A stretch of DNA of 64,000 nt, taken from assembly GCF_030056815.1 (NCBI RefSeq), contig NZ_JASHKR010000005.1, forward strand, positions 62,001 through 126,000. Direction: 5' to 3'. Shown here piece after piece: positions 37,947 to 47,953 of this stretch; position 1 is the first letter of the stretch; each line of letters starts with the position of its first letter. The DNA is from Rhodococcus sp. IEGM 1379 (lineage in GTDB: Bacteria; Actinomycetota; Actinomycetes; Mycobacteriales; Mycobacteriaceae). Position numbers and translations under genes: made by a program. The notes under the pieces are model-generated. The model made no database searches. It had not been told where the DNA came from and worked only from the letters and a program-made list of their open reading frames with translations.

Positions 37947-38564
37947 GTGAATTCCGAGATCCAACCCCGACCTGGACGTCCTCGTGACCTGAGCAAGGAT
38001 CAGGCAGTGCTCGTGGCAGCACGTCGACTCCTGGCAGATGTCGGCTACCAACAGACAACGATTGCGGCGATCGCGCGGATGGCCGGTGTGAACACGCCTG
38101 CTATTTATCGCCGGTGGCCTACGCGGGAGGCTTTGATCGAGGAAGCCGTGCATGGCACGGGCGGACACCCCCTGCCTGATGAATCCGGCGACCTCCGGAC
38201 GGACCTTGGCCTCTGGGTGCGTGTCTTCCTCGTTCGTGCTGCACGTCCGGCTGCGCGTGCCGGTGTTCCGGGTCTACTTGCTGATTCGCAAAGCCACGAG
38301 GCCCGTCAACGACTACTGGTGATCGGCGCGCCGGTCCGTACGGCCTTCCAAGGTCTGTTCGAAGGTGCCGTAGCGCGAGGCGAAATCCCGGCCGGCGTAG
38401 ACGCAATGTTCCTGTTCGACTTGATGTCCGGTGCAACGACAATGCGTGGGTTGACCAGAGGTACCGAGGACGAGGACGGCTTTGTCGATTCGCTTGCGGG
38501 TTCCCTGTTCGTGTTGGCTGCGCACGCCACCGAGACGCGTGAAATGAAAGCGGTGGACAAGTGA
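37947..38564 (+). CDS. TetR family transcriptional regulator
   Basis: 205 residues from GTG 37947. N-terminal HTH: RPRDLSKDQAVLVAARRLLA, then DVGYQQTTIAAIARMAGVNT, then PAIYRRWPTREALIEEA. The C-terminal ligand domain is helical. The gene overlaps the next frame by 4 bases (ATGA style), heading a four-gene catabolic operon with LLM, enoyl-CoA hydratase and FadD parts, so it probably represses that operon in response to an acyl-CoA or substrate. Confidence 0.88.
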   Translation: MNSEIQPRPGRPRDLSKDQAVLVAARRLLADVGYQQTTIAAIARMAGVNTPAIYRRWPTREALIEEAVHGTGGHPLPDESGDLRTDLGLWVRVFLVRAARPAARAGVPGLLADSQSHEARQRLLVIGAPVRTAFQGLFEGAVARGEIPAGVDAMFLFDLMSGATTMRGLTRGTEDEDGFVDSLAGSLFVLAAHATETREMKAVDK

Positions 38565-38881
38565 AGGTCGACCTTCAGTTGAACGGCCGGCCCGAGGACG
38601 GGGCAGCACGGGCGAAAGAACTTGTCGCCCTGGGATCAGACGGCCTTCACGTTCGAGGGAGCGCACGACGTGGGAATCGCGAATTCGACTCGATGAGGGA
38701 CCTGATTGATCGCGACATGATGAACGCCATTGCGGTGGTGGGAACTCCCGAAGAATGTGCAGCGAAGATCATCGCGCGATTCGGCGACCACGCCGATCGT
38801 GTGTGCTGCTATTTCCCGGGCTATCCGGTGGTGGATGAACATATCGCGGAGATGATTTCGGCGCTCGAGGCGGATCAATGA
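38561..38881 (+). pseudogene. LLM-class (luciferase-like, F420-type) oxidoreductase, internally deleted
   Basis: The frame begins with a typical LLM N-terminus, MKVDLQLNGRPEDGAARAKE, then LVALGSDG. The family continuation FTFEGAHDVG is found in another frame at 38641-38670, so a frameshift occurs at 38640. After it the sequence jumps to the family C-terminus (AVVGTPEECAAKIIARFGDHADRV...). About 200 codons of a ~330-codon gene are missing. It keeps ATGA overlaps with tetR before it and the hydratase after it, showing the original operon design. Confidence 0.75.
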
Positions 38882-39693
38882 CAACTGGGCTGTCGGTGGA
38901 AGTGGACAGTGGTGTCGCCGTCATTACCCTCGATCGTCCGCAGCAGCGCAATGCGTTCACCGGGGCAATGGGTCGGGCGCTGGGAGCGGCTTACCGCGCC
39001 CTCGACGACGACGATGCGGTTCGCGCGATCGTGCTGACCGGTGCACCTCCGGCGTTTTGCGCGGGCGCAGATCTCGGTGGCGGTGGTGACACCTTCGATG
39101 CACCTGTGGGCGAGGGATTTTCGGCCTCACCGGTAAATCCACCGGCTTTCGATCTACGTAAGCCCGTCATTGCCGCAGTGAACGGACATGCGATCGGAAT
39201 CGGTCTGACCATTGCGATGCAAGCCGATATCCGGATTTTTGCCGAAGACGCAAAATATGCGATACCGCAGGTTCGTCTGGGTGTGTTGCCCGACGCCATG
39301 GCACATTGGACAGTTCCGCACATCGCAGGGATGGCTGCCGCGGCAGATATCTTGTTGACGGGTCGCACATTCGACGGAGCCGAGGCGCTCCGTCTGGGGT
39401 TGGCGAGCCGCTGCCTACCGGCGGACGAAGTGTTGCCTGCCGCGTTGGAAATCGCGCGTGACATTGCAGTGAACGTTGCGCCGATGTCGGTGGCGATGTC
39501 CAAACGGCTCTTGTGGCAGAGCGCGCAGCGCGGATACGGGCCGGGGCAAGTGGCAGACCTCGAAACGGAACTCCACCTGCGGGTGATGGGTAAGCCGGAC
39601 GCCGTCGAAGGAGTTCGAGCGTTCATGGAACAGCGTGATCCCCAATGGGTTTCGAAACTGTCCGAGGAATGGCAGGAGGTTGCGCCGGAATGA
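38878..39693 (+). CDS. Enoyl-CoA hydratase/isomerase family protein
   Basis: 271 residues. Crotonase fold: VAVITLDRPQQRNAFTGAM, oxyanion-hole segment APPAFCAGADLGGG, and GHAIGIGLTIAMQADIRIFA followed by YAIPQVRLGVLPDA. The usual catalytic Glu positions are not certain, so hydratase versus isomerase cannot be decided. It is the only intact enzyme gene left in an operon whose LLM and acyl-CoA ligase members are broken. Confidence 0.88.
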   Translation: MTTGLSVEVDSGVAVITLDRPQQRNAFTGAMGRALGAAYRALDDDDAVRAIVLTGAPPAFCAGADLGGGGDTFDAPVGEGFSASPVNPPAFDLRKPVIAAVNGHAIGIGLTIAMQADIRIFAEDAKYAIPQVRLGVLPDAMAHWTVPHIAGMAAAADILLTGRTFDGAEALRLGLASRCLPADEVLPAALEIARDIAVNVAPMSVAMSKRLLWQSAQRGYGPGQVADLETELHLRVMGKPDAVEGVRAFMEQRDPQWVSKLSEEWQEVAPE

Positions 39694-39729
39694 CGTCGCA
39701 GCCAACAGACGTCCTTGCGCTCACCACAG

Positions 39730-40011
39730 GCGATGTCCTCGCGGGCGTTGACGGCGGCGTGGGCAGCTTCGCAGGGAATCGTCGTCGCATCGTCGCCGGA
39801 GTTGGCCGTGCATCCGGACGTCGTCGCGGAGTTCGACCGCGCGGTCGAGATCGCCAACCAGGACCTCGCGCGGGTGGAACAGATCACGCGCTGTCGGGTG
39901 CTTCCGGCGGAGTGGACTCCGGAAGGCGGGGAAATGACGGCGAGTGTGAAGATCATGAGGCGCGCCGTCCATGAGAAATACGGCGAAGTGTTCGACGCTC
40001 TGTACGCGTAG
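39730..40011 (+). pseudogene. C-terminal remnant of a long-chain acyl-CoA synthetase (FadD)
   Basis: The frame encodes only the end of a FadD: AAWAASQGIVVASSPELAVH, then PDVVAEFDRAVEIANQDLAR, then VLPAEWTPEGGEMTASVKIM and RRAVHEKYGEVFDALYA. The adenylation domain and P-loop are gone. An ATG in ATGA overlap with the hydratase opens a different frame (MTSQPTDVLALTTGD), probably the old gene start now fused out of frame. So at least 500 codons have been lost by deletion. Confidence 0.75.
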
Positions 40012-40017
40012 TGAAGC

Positions 40018-40042
40018 GGCCCCGGGGATGTGCCCTGGGGCC
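40018..40042 (+). terminator. GC-rich hairpin after the fadD remnant
   Basis: Stem 40018-40027 with 40033-40042 (one G-T pair), then CTTTCC. It would end the tetR operon. Confidence 0.5.
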
Positions 40043-40084
40043 TTTCCGGCGACTATCCCGTCGCGGAAAGGCAACGGCGCCATA

Positions 40085-40342
40085 CCTTTCACGGTCTTTC
40101 GGACACCGTGATAGCTGATCGACGTGCCCGTATGCATTTTGGGATTCGGCAACGACGTAGCTGTCGCCGGAAAATGCGGGATCGTTCCACTCCTCGCCTA
40201 ACGTCCCTGGCAAGACCAGATACGGATGTTCGACGACTTCGGTGAACTGCGCGATCTCCGTGTCGGTCAGTGCTCCTTCGCCCAGCCAGTTGTTTCCTGT
40301 GCTGCGGCAGGGGGTGCCTCGTGGTGTCCTCTCGGTTGGCAT
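40085..40342 (-). pseudogene. Probable gene remnant, family unknown
   Basis: On the minus strand ~80 codons are protein-like: NNWLGEGALTDTEIAQFTEV, then VEHPYLVLPGTLGEEWNDPA, then FSGDSYVVAESQNAYGHVDQ, then RCPKDRERYG. After about 40085 the frame runs antisense through the fadD remnant, with low-complexity Arg-rich sequence, so its own stop has probably been lost. The ATG at 40342 may not be the natural start. No family recognised. Confidence 0.4.
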
Positions 40343-40585
40343 TTGCGTCTGGTGACACCGATGTTGTCGACGGTTGTTGCCGCATTGGGTCAGTCAGGAA
40401 ATTTCGCCCGATTGTCCGCCTCCGAATCGAGCGAACGGTACGCCCATCGCCTCAGATGCGCCGAAAGGTGCGTTCGCTCGGAACGGGGGCTAAAAGCCGT
40501 AGCTTTGCCCGCAAGACTGTATGAGTTCTCATACTTGGTGCGCTGCACGGTACAGCGGTGATCAAGTCGCGTACCGTTTCCATTC

Positions 40586-41131
40586 ATGGAACTGACTCGA
40601 GTAGCGGTGGGCAAGGGGTCGTGCACCGTTCGGATCGACGGACCGGTCAGCAAGCATGCGGTTCTGTTGCTTCCGGGCAAGGGCGATCCCGTCGATGTGT
40701 ACGACACAGTGTGTGAGCGCCTGCACAATTCGGATTTGCGCACCGTAGCGGTGGAATCGATCGAGAATCTCGACGAAACGACTGCTGTGGTTCTTCTGGA
40801 CGAGTTGAACATTGCGTGGGTGAATTTGGTGGGGCACCGGGAGGGCGCGGATCTTGCGTGGTTGTTGGCGGCACGTCAGTTCGGACGGTTTGCGAGTCTG
40901 ATTTCGGTGGATCGTGGTCATCCGGCGGCCAGTGGCGCTGTAGGAGTTCCTCCGGTCGAGGTGCCGACGACGATTGTTGTGGGTAGCGCCGGACGTGCAC
41001 TTGCGGATGCCAGCGGCCGATTTGTGTACTCCGATTTCCGGGTGGCAGAAGTACCCGGTGTTGACGACATCGTGAAGTCGGCACCGGCAGAACTCGCGAC
41101 GGAGATCGTGCTTCGCACCAGTTCCTGGTGA
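40586..41131 (+). CDS. Alpha/beta-hydrolase-like protein without nucleophile Ser
   Basis: 181 residues. It has the start of an alpha/beta hydrolase fold: strands VRIDG and HAVLLLPGKGDPVDVYD, helix CERLHNSDLRTVAV, and an elbow-like strand-turn-helix WVNLVGHREGADLAWLLA. In that elbow the G-x-S-x-G nucleophile is replaced (GHREG). Later strands (FASLISVDRG, TTIVVGSAG) fit the fold, with no clear catalytic His. It is short for an active esterase; a non-catalytic binding role or decayed enzyme is possible. Preceded by no strong ribosome site. Confidence 0.55.
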   Translation: MELTRVAVGKGSCTVRIDGPVSKHAVLLLPGKGDPVDVYDTVCERLHNSDLRTVAVESIENLDETTAVVLLDELNIAWVNLVGHREGADLAWLLAARQFGRFASLISVDRGHPAASGAVGVPPVEVPTTIVVGSAGRALADASGRFVYSDFRVAEVPGVDDIVKSAPAELATEIVLRTSSW

Positions 41132-41144
41132 ACATCTGACATAC

Positions 41145-41183
41145 AAAAAGGCGGACACTCCTCAACGGGAGTGCCCGCCTTTT
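41145..41183 (+). terminator. Bidirectional intrinsic terminator
   Basis: Stem of ~16 bp with one A-C mismatch flanked by A5 and T4, placed between the convergent hydrolase-like gene and mycothione reductase. Confidence 0.88.
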
Positions 41184-41197
41184 CTGTTGAAAGCCGA

Positions 41198-42574
41198 TCA
41201 GATATCGAGTCCGAGCAGTGCGTTCTCGACGACCTCGGACAGGGCCGGGTGGATCCAGTATTGGCCGCGGGCCATGTCCTGAGCGGTCAGGCCGAAGCTC
41301 ATGGCCTGGATGAGGGGCTGGATGACGGTAGGCGCCTGGGTGCCCATGACGTGAGCACCGAGGAGGCGTCCGGTGCCGCGCTCGGCGATCACCTTGCAGA
41401 GTCCCTCTTGGTCTTCCATCGCCCAGCCGTAGGCGACGTCGCCGTAGGCCTGGACCTTGACGGAGATGTCGAGTCCGGCGTCGCGGGCCTGCTTCTCGGT
41501 CATTCCGACGTCGGCGATCTGCGGGTCGGTGAAGACAGCAGCGGGAACGAAGCGATGGTCGGTGCTGCGTAGCCCGGAGGTGTCGTTCCACGCGTCCTGC
41601 AGCAGGTTGTGCTGAACGACGCGCATCTCGTGGTTGGCCACGTGCTTGAGCTGATACGGCGACGAGACGTCGCCCATCGCGTAGACACCTTCGACACTGG
41701 TGCGCTGGAATTCGTCGACGACGATCGAGCCATTGTCGTCGATGGCGATGCCCGCCTTGTCGAGGTCGAGAAGATCGCCATTGGGCTTGCGGCCCACCGC
41801 AACCAGGAGGACGTCGCCGGAAACGACTGTGCCGTTTTCCAGTTCGACGGCGATGCTGTCGCCGTCGGACCGAACGGACTGCATCGGTGAGCCGAGATGA
41901 ACGTCCCACTTCTTCGTGGCCAGCTCGGTGAAACGCTCCGAGATCTCGTCGTCCAGATGACGCAGCAGCCGCCCACTGCGACCGATGATAGACACGCGAG
42001 AACCCAACGCGGAGAACACGTGTGCAAATTCGGTAGCGATGAATCCGGAGCCGACGATCACGAGATGCTCGGGAAGTTCCGGGAGACGCATGATGTCTTC
42101 ATTGGTGTAGTACGTCACGCCGCTCGAAGAAATTTCTTCGGGAATGATCGGCCTGGACCCGGCCGCGATCACAATCTGATCTGCCGTGATGGTTTCGCCC
42201 GTACCGGTGTCGATGGTCTTCGGGCCGGTGAAGGTGGCGTGGCCGCGGTAGACGGTGGTGTTGGGGAGATCCTCGCTGCGGTAACGCTCACCGCCGGCAG
42301 AGATGGGATCGATGCGTCCGAAAACGCGCTTGACGATGTCGGACCAGCGCACGCCGTCGAGGGTTGCGTCGATACCGAACTTCTCGGCATGGGAGATGGT
42401 GTTGGCAACCTCGGCGGCGTACACGAACATCTTGGTCGGGATGCACCCGACATTGAGGCACGTGCCGCCGAAGGTGCCTTCTTCGAGGATGGCGATCTTC
42501 TTGCCGTCGAAACGCTCGTCGGGCAACGAGTTTCCGGAACCACTGCCGATGATGGCAAGGTCGTAATGCGTCAC
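41198..42574 (-). CDS. mtr: Mycothione reductase
   Basis: 458 residues. The flavoprotein disulfide reductase fold starts with the FAD-binding [11 protein letters not shown]. The redox pair is in [13 protein letters not shown] (C39, C44). NAD(P)H-binding [34 protein letters not shown] and the C-terminal HPALSE active-base motif follow. The GSGN variant of the first Gly motif and overall length are those of mycothiol disulfide reductases, not lipoamide dehydrogenase. It keeps mycothiol reduced for redox defence. It overlaps the upstream hydrolase gene by 4 bases. Confidence 0.92.
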   Translation of the reverse strand: MTHYDLAIIGSGSGNSLPDERFDGKKIAILEEGTFGGTCLNVGCIPTKMFVYAAEVANTISHAEKFGIDATLDGVRWSDIVKRVFGRIDPISAGGERYRSEDLPNTTVYRGHATFTGPKTIDTGTGETITADQIVIAAGSRPIIPEEISSSGVTYYTNEDIMRLPELPEHLVIVGSGFIATEFAHVFSALGSRVSIIGRSGRLLRHLDDEISERFTELATKKWDVHLGSPMQSVRSDGDSIAVELENGTVVSGDVLLVAVGRKPNGDLLDLDKAGIAIDDNGSIVVDEFQRTSVEGVYAMGDVSSPYQLKHVANHEMRVVQHNLLQDAWNDTSGLRSTDHRFVPAAVFTDPQIADVGMTEKQARDAGLDISVKVQAYGDVAYGWAMEDQEGLCKVIAERGTGRLLGAHVMGTQAPTVIQPLIQAMSFGLTAQDMARGQYWIHPALSEVVENALLGLDI

Positions 42575-43599
42575 TGCGCAGTCTCCTGTGTGATGTCAGC
42601 GTCTGCGGCGAGGTGGCCTTCGAGCCACACCAGCCACAAATCCAGTTCGGAAAAAGCTGCGGCCAGAGGCTTCTCGGTGGAGAGAAAGACGTCATGGCGC
42701 GCGCCGTCGATAGGAACGATCGTAGTGCGATCGCCCAGGCAACCTGCCCAGCGCGCGATCTGTCTCACATCCAGGACGGAATCCGCGAGGTCGACGCTCG
42801 GGTTGTAGGACTTTGCGAATTGCGACTTCTTGGAGCGCAGGATCAGTGCGGGTACACCGATGTCGAGGCCGCGGTGCAGTTGCGCGTGTCCGGCGCGTAC
42901 TGCTCGCATCCAGCCGAACGTGATGGGGCAACCGGACAGTGGCTTCCAGTCCAGGTTGTAGTCCCACTCGCCGTTGGCGGAGACATGCAAGCTCGAGCCG
43001 TACGTCGGCAATCCGGTACCTGGGATGACGGTCTTCGCGGACATTCGGCCCAACGCATCGATGGCTGCGGTGCCGACGGATCGAACCATCGGCGGGCCCT
43101 GGAGGTCGAACCACGGGCTGTTGAGCACTATGCCGGCGATGCCGAGTCCGGCGGTTCCGCCAGGCCGGCGCTGGAGTCTGTCCAGCCACAAGGGAACGAT
43201 AAGACCGCCGGTCGAGTGAGCCATCAGCAGCAGTTCACTGCCGTCGGTCTCGGCGTTGACGATGCGCAGTGCCTCGTTGAGTTCGGCGTCGTACAGCGCG
43301 AGATCCGACACGTAGTGCGCGGTATGGCCCGGTTTCAGCGATCGCCCGCACTTGCGCAGATCGAGCGCGAAGAACGCGTATCCCTGCGCAGCGAAGTGCT
43401 CCGCCAGATGTTTCTGGAAGAAGTAATCGGTGAACCCGTGTACATACAGAACTGCGCGGGTTGCGCGGGCCGCGTCGCCGGGCGGTTGATAGCGGACCAG
43501 TGTGGCATCCACCTCACCTTCGCCGTCCGGATCGGTTCCGAGAGGAATGGTCAGCTGCTGATATCCGTCTCCGAGGACGTCTGGAACCCATGTAGTCAC
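42571..43599 (-). CDS. Alpha/beta hydrolase, lysophospholipase/monoacylglycerol lipase type
   Basis: 342 residues. [13 protein letters not shown] supplies the oxyanion region, [10 protein letters not shown] the nucleophile Ser elbow, and [11 protein letters not shown] the catalytic His. A lid-like insertion sits between. It resembles PldB/YtpA-type serine hydrolases acting on lipids. No signal peptide, so cytoplasmic. Translationally coupled to mtr (ATGA overlap), though a functional link is not evident. Confidence 0.87.
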   Translation of the reverse strand: MTTWVPDVLGDGYQQLTIPLGTDPDGEGEVDATLVRYQPPGDAARATRAVLYVHGFTDYFFQKHLAEHFAAQGYAFFALDLRKCGRSLKPGHTAHYVSDLALYDAELNEALRIVNAETDGSELLLMAHSTGGLIVPLWLDRLQRRPGGTAGLGIAGIVLNSPWFDLQGPPMVRSVGTAAIDALGRMSAKTVIPGTGLPTYGSSLHVSANGEWDYNLDWKPLSGCPITFGWMRAVRAGHAQLHRGLDIGVPALILRSKKSQFAKSYNPSVDLADSVLDVRQIARWAGCLGDRTTIVPIDGARHDVFLSTEKPLAAAFSELDLWLVWLEGHLAADADITQETAQ

Positions 43600-43745
43600 A
43601 GATCACAATCTAATCGTCGTTTCACGTCCGCGTTGTAGCGCACAATTGGGTGAGGTTAACGGCGCACTTACGCCCAGGTAACCTGTTCGGCGTAACACAG
43701 CAGGCGGATGCGCGCACGGCAAATGACAAGGAAGTCGATTCTCCA

Positions 43746-45284
43746 GTGTCGAATCAGAACGCGGTAGAGACGAAGACGGATGTAGTGCTCGTGGGCGCAG
43801 GCATCATGAGTGCGACGCTGGGCGCCCTGTTGCGCCAATTGCAGCCCGATTGGTCGATCTCGACCTTCGAGCGCCTCGATGCCGTCGCAGCCGAGAGCAG
43901 CGACCCGTGGAACAACGCAGGAACTGGTCACTCCGCGCTCTGCGAGCTCAACTACACCCCCGAGAACTCGGACGGCACGGTCGACATCAAGAAGGCCGTC
44001 AATGTCAACGAGCAGTTCCAGGTGTCCCGTCAGTTCTGGGCGCACGCAGTTGAGCAGGGCATCCTGACGCAGCCCAAGGAATTCATCAATCCCGTCGCAC
44101 ACGTGAGTTTTGTCCACGGTGAGGCCAACGCCAAGTACCTGCGTGCCCGCTACGACGCACTTGCCGGCAATACCCTGTTCCGTGGCATGGAGTACATCAA
44201 CGATCCGGCCGAGTTCACCAAGCGTCTGCCGCTGATGGCCAAGGGCCGTGACTTCTCGGACCCCATCGCCCTCAACTGGAGCCAGGACGGCACCGACGTC
44301 GATTTCGGAGCGCTCACCAAGCAGCTCGTCGGCCATATCGGCAAGACCGGCGGCAAGATGTACTTCGGCCACGAGGTCACCAACCTGACGCAGAACTCCG
44401 ACAAGACGTGGACCGTCAAGGTCACCAACACTCGTACCGGTGAAAAGCGCGTCGTCCGTACACGATTCGTATTCGTCGGTGCCGGCGGTGGCGCTCTGCA
44501 CCTGCTGCAGAAGTCGGGCATCAAGGAAGCCAAGGGATTCGGCGGCTTCCCGGTCAGCGGCGCGTTCCTGCGTTGCACCAATCCCGAACTCATCGCGCAG
44601 CACAGCGCGAAGGTGTACGGCAAGGCCGCTGTCGGCGCTCCGCCCATGTCGGTTCCGCACCTAGACACGCGCGTCATCGGCAACAAGCCGGGACTGATGT
44701 TCGGACCGTACGCCGGCTGGTCGCCCAAGTTCCTCAAGCAGGGTCGCGTCACGGACCTGCCGGGCTCGGTCAAGCCCAACAACATCCTGTCGATGCTCGG
44801 CGTCGGCGTCAGCGAACTCGGACTGGTCAAGTACCTCGTCAGCGAGCTGACCAAGAGCGAAGCCGGCCGTATCGTCGACCTGCGTGAGTTTGCGCCCAAG
44901 GCACAGGCTCAGGACTGGGAGCTCATCACCGCGGGCCAGCGTGTCCAGGTGATCCGCCGGGCCAAGGGCAAGGGCGGCGTCCTCGAATTCGGTACCGCCG
45001 TCGTGGCTGCCGAAGACGGATCGATCGCTGGCCTGCTCGGTGCATCCCCGGGTGCGTCGACGGCTGTTCCAGCTATGCTCGACGTCCTCGAGCGCTGCTT
45101 CCCGACCGAATTCCAGGGCTGGAAGGGCAAGCTTCGCGAGATGATTCCGTCTATCGGCGTCAAGCTCGCCGACAACGAGGGCCTGTTCGACCAGGTGTGG
45201 GATTGGTCCTCGAAGGTGCTCGAGCTTGACTCCGCCAGCGCAACCGGGTCTTCTCCGGTCGCGGATACCGCAGCAACTGTGTGA
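43746..45284 (+). CDS. mqo: Malate:quinone oxidoreductase
   Basis: 512 residues from GTG 43746; an upstream in-frame TTG at 43650 would add a polar arm. FAD-binding [19 protein letters not shown], then [19 protein letters not shown] and [20 protein letters not shown] are characteristic of Mqo. This peripheral membrane enzyme oxidises malate directly to oxaloacetate, feeding electrons to menaquinone, and commonly replaces or complements malate dehydrogenase in this order. The ElaA-type GNAT gene overlaps or abuts its stop. Confidence 0.96.
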   Translation: MSNQNAVETKTDVVLVGAGIMSATLGALLRQLQPDWSISTFERLDAVAAESSDPWNNAGTGHSALCELNYTPENSDGTVDIKKAVNVNEQFQVSRQFWAHAVEQGILTQPKEFINPVAHVSFVHGEANAKYLRARYDALAGNTLFRGMEYINDPAEFTKRLPLMAKGRDFSDPIALNWSQDGTDVDFGALTKQLVGHIGKTGGKMYFGHEVTNLTQNSDKTWTVKVTNTRTGEKRVVRTRFVFVGAGGGALHLLQKSGIKEAKGFGGFPVSGAFLRCTNPELIAQHSAKVYGKAAVGAPPMSVPHLDTRVIGNKPGLMFGPYAGWSPKFLKQGRVTDLPGSVKPNNILSMLGVGVSELGLVKYLVSELTKSEAGRIVDLREFAPKAQAQDWELITAGQRVQVIRRAKGKGGVLEFGTAVVAAEDGSIAGLLGASPGASTAVPAMLDVLERCFPTEFQGWKGKLREMIPSIGVKLADNEGLFDQVWDWSSKVLELDSASATGSSPVADTAATV

Positions 45285-45295
45285 TAGTCCGACCC

Positions 45296-45772
45296 ATGAC
45301 GGCAACAGCAGCACTCAAACGTTCGTGGGCACTCGATCTCGACAACAAGACGTTTTACGAGTTGTTGAAGCTTCGAGTGGAGGTCTTTGTCGTCGAGCAG
45401 GCGTGCCCGTATCCCGAGTTGGACGGGCGTGACCTGCTGACAGAGACACGCCACTTCTGGCTCGAACAGGATGGCCAAGTGGTGTGCACCCTTCGCCTTC
45501 TCGAAGAGCATGACGACGGCAAGAAGAGCTTCCGAATCGGACGACTCTGCACTTCCCGTCCGGCTCGTGGCAAAGGTCACACAACGCGATTGCTTCAGGC
45601 AGCGCTCGCCGAGGTCGGCGAAGCCCCGTGCCGCATCAACGCCCAGACGTATCTGGTCGAGATGTACAGCAAGCACGGCTTCAAGACGGACGGTGAAGAG
45701 TTCCTCGAAGACGGAATTCCCCACACGCCGATGCGTCGTGGTGGCGGCGAAGCGTTTGTAGTCGCAAGCTAG
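45296..45772 (+). CDS. ElaA family GNAT acetyltransferase
   Basis: 158 residues from ATG 45296; a GTG at 45281 overlapping the mqo stop is an alternative that would couple the two. ElaA features are RSWALDLDNKTFYELLKLRV, then FVVEQACPYPELDGRD, then RIGRLCTSRPARGKGHTTRL (acetyl-CoA loop) and YSKHGFKTDGEEFLEDGIPH. Acceptor unknown. Position matches Rv2851c next to the chelatase gene. Confidence 0.9.
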   Translation: MTATAALKRSWALDLDNKTFYELLKLRVEVFVVEQACPYPELDGRDLLTETRHFWLEQDGQVVCTLRLLEEHDDGKKSFRIGRLCTSRPARGKGHTTRLLQAALAEVGEAPCRINAQTYLVEMYSKHGFKTDGEEFLEDGIPHTPMRRGGGEAFVVAS

Positions 45773-45788
45773 TTCTGCAAGTCAAATG

Positions 45789-45832
45789 ACCCTGGTCGGC
45801 TCATCGGAAAGTGAGCCGACTAGGGTTTTTTT
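45789..45832 (+). terminator. Intrinsic terminator upstream of the cobalamin riboswitch
   Basis: 15-bp stem (45789-45803 with 45812-45826; one G-T pair) and T7. It insulates the mqo-GNAT unit from the cobalamin operon. Confidence 0.93.
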
Positions 45833-45835
45833 CGA

Positions 45836-45985
45836 TACCGAATGCTCGCGGGGAAGTCCTGTTCGATTCAGGCGCGGTCCCGCCACTGTGAAAGATCTCA
45901 TCTGCGAAACGAGATCTCAGCCAGGTTGCCGCGACGTTCGGATGAAGCCAAGTTCTCGGCGAGGAAACCGAGAGGTGGAGGGATG
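45836..45985 (+). promoter_or_regulatory. Cobalamin riboswitch (AdoCbl-type)
   Basis: The conserved cobalamin aptamer core is readable: GGGGAAGTCCTG followed by ATTCAGGCGCGGTCCCGC and CCACTGTGA (45850-45891). A variable AGATCTC...GAGATCT stem comes next, then CAGCCAGGTTGCC as the B12-box-like segment near 45919-45931. Downstream, a short hairpin (CTCGG...CCGAG, about 45955-45971) lies just before the GGAGGG ribosome site (45977-45982), so adenosylcobalamin binding probably blocks translation of the chelatase gene. End points are approximate. Confidence 0.87.
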
Positions 45986-45990
45986 TCGAC

Positions 45991-47931
45991 GTGCGTGTAG
46001 AAGATGATCAGGCGGCGGTGGCGGGTTTTCCGTTCAGTGCTGTTGTAGGCCAGGACCAATTGCGGCTGGCGTTGATCCTGTGTGCGGTGCACCCGGGAAT
46101 CGGCGGTGTGCTGGTTCGCGGCGAAAAGGGTACGGCCAAATCCACGGTGGTGCGCGCTTTGACGGCGCTGCTGCCGGCTGTCGACGACGCCGGTGTCAGC
46201 CGTCCCGCGCGACTGGTGGAACTTCCCGTCGGTGCGACGGAAGATCGCGTGATCGGCTCGATCGACCTCGAGAAGGTTCTTCGTGACGGTGAACGCGCTT
46301 TCCAGCCCGGTTTGCTGGCCGCAGCCCATCAGGGCGTTCTGTACGTCGACGAAGTTAACCTTCTTCACGATCATCTGGTGGACGTTCTCCTCGACGCCGC
46401 AGCAATGGGCCGGGTGCACATCGAACGTGACGGAATCTCGCACTCACATGCGGCGAAGTTCGTTCTCGTGGGAACCATGAATCCCGAAGAGGGAGAACTG
46501 CGTCCACAGTTGTTGGATCGTTTCGGTCTCGCAGTGGATGTGGCAGCATCCCGGGATGTGGACGTGCGCATGGAGGTTGTACGCCGCAGGCTCGACTACG
46601 AACGCGACCCGCAGGCTTTTGCGGCCCGCTACGCGCCGGCCGATCAGGACCTGGCGGCCGAAATTCTCGCGGCACGTGGGCAATTGGATTCCGTGGAGTT
46701 GAGTAACCGTGAGCTGCGCAGAATTGCGTCGCTCTGCGCATCTTTCGACGTCGACGGTATGCGGGCCGATCTGGTTCTCGCTCGCACCGCCACCGCTCAC
46801 GCCGCGTGGCGTGGGGATACCGAGGTGACCGAAGAAGATGTGCGGATTGCCGCGGAATTGACTCTGCCGCACCGTCGTCGACGTGACCCTTTCGACGAGC
46901 CGGGTCTTGATCAGCAGCAACTCGACGAAGCGATGCAGCAGGCAGACGATGATGCGCGCGCCGGTGAGCCTGAGCCGCCCGAGAATCCGGAACCCGGCAC
47001 TGAGTCTGACGACACCGGCCCTGATGATTCTGGTCCCGACGATTCCGGCCCAACAGACGACGGACCGGATGACGAGGGTCCCGATGACGATGGCCCCGGC
47101 GGGGGAGTGCGTGCGACCGAACGACCTTCAGCTCCGCCGAGTAGCCAGTTCGCCACCAAACTCCTCGAAGTTCCCGGTGTGGGCGAAGGTGCGCCCGGAC
47201 GCCGTTCGCGCTCCCTGTCTTCGCGTGGACGGGTCGTGCGGCCTACCTCCGATCGCGGTCACGGACTGCATCTGACAAGCACGGTATTTGCGGCTGCAGA
47301 ATCCCAGGTTGCGCGGGGCCGCACTGCGGGACGGCTTCGGCTGGCGCCGACGGATCTGCGGGGTGCGATTCGTGAAGGGCGAGAAGGCAATCTGATCGTG
47401 TTTGTTGTCGACGCATCGGGTTCGATGTCGGCGCGTGATCGTCTGTCTGCCGTCACGGGTGCGGTAGTTTCTCTCCTTCGTGACGCGTACCAGCGCCGCG
47501 ACAAGGTTGCCGTGATTACGGTGCGCGGGCGCGAGGCAGACATCGTTCTGCCGCCGACGTCGTCGGTGGACATCGCTGTTCGCCGGCTGCAATCCATGCG
47601 CACGGGCGGTAAATCGCCACTGGCAGAAGGTTTCCTGCGGGCGCGGGAAGTTGTTCTGCGTGAACGGCTTCGGGACCCGCAGCGCCGGGCATTGGTAGTC
47701 GCACTTACCGACGGCCGCGCTACCGGCGGCAAGGACGCACTGCACCGTGCCAGGGTCGCTGCGCATCTGTTGGCCGACGCGTCGGTCTCCTCGATTATGG
47801 TCGATTGCGAAACCGGGCTTGTCCGTTTGGGATTGGCCGCCGAGTTGGCCCGAGAACTGCGCGGCGGATGCGTCCGCCTCACCGAATTGTCAGCGCAGCA
47901 GGTCGCGGGCGTCGTCCGCGCCGCAGCCTAA
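45991..47931 (+). CDS. Fused ChlI-ChlD-type metal chelatase subunit (putative cobaltochelatase)
   Basis: 646 residues from GTG 45991, with GGAGGG 8 bases upstream. The AAA+ ChlI-like domain has Walker [10 protein letters not shown] (44-52) and Walker [11 protein letters not shown]. An acidic Asp/Gly/Pro linker of near-repeats ([19 protein letters not shown]) follows around 350-370. The C-terminal VWA domain shows the MIDAS DASGSMS near 474. It is the I-D ATPase/integrin-type component that drives metal insertion with a large CobN/ChlH-type subunit not present in this window. Under riboswitch control and in front of cobO and cobB, so cobalt is the likely metal. Confidence 0.92.
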   Translation: MRVEDDQAAVAGFPFSAVVGQDQLRLALILCAVHPGIGGVLVRGEKGTAKSTVVRALTALLPAVDDAGVSRPARLVELPVGATEDRVIGSIDLEKVLRDGERAFQPGLLAAAHQGVLYVDEVNLLHDHLVDVLLDAAAMGRVHIERDGISHSHAAKFVLVGTMNPEEGELRPQLLDRFGLAVDVAASRDVDVRMEVVRRRLDYERDPQAFAARYAPADQDLAAEILAARGQLDSVELSNRELRRIASLCASFDVDGMRADLVLARTATAHAAWRGDTEVTEEDVRIAAELTLPHRRRRDPFDEPGLDQQQLDEAMQQADDDARAGEPEPPENPEPGTESDDTGPDDSGPDDSGPTDDGPDDEGPDDDGPGGGVRATERPSAPPSSQFATKLLEVPGVGEGAPGRRSRSLSSRGRVVRPTSDRGHGLHLTSTVFAAAESQVARGRTAGRLRLAPTDLRGAIREGREGNLIVFVVDASGSMSARDRLSAVTGAVVSLLRDAYQRRDKVAVITVRGREADIVLPPTSSVDIAVRRLQSMRTGGKSPLAEGFLRAREVVLRERLRDPQRRALVVALTDGRATGGKDALHRARVAAHLLADASVSSIMVDCETGLVRLGLAAELARELRGGCVRLTELSAQQVAGVVRAAA

Positions 47932-47953
47932 CGTCTTTCCCCAGGAGATCACC

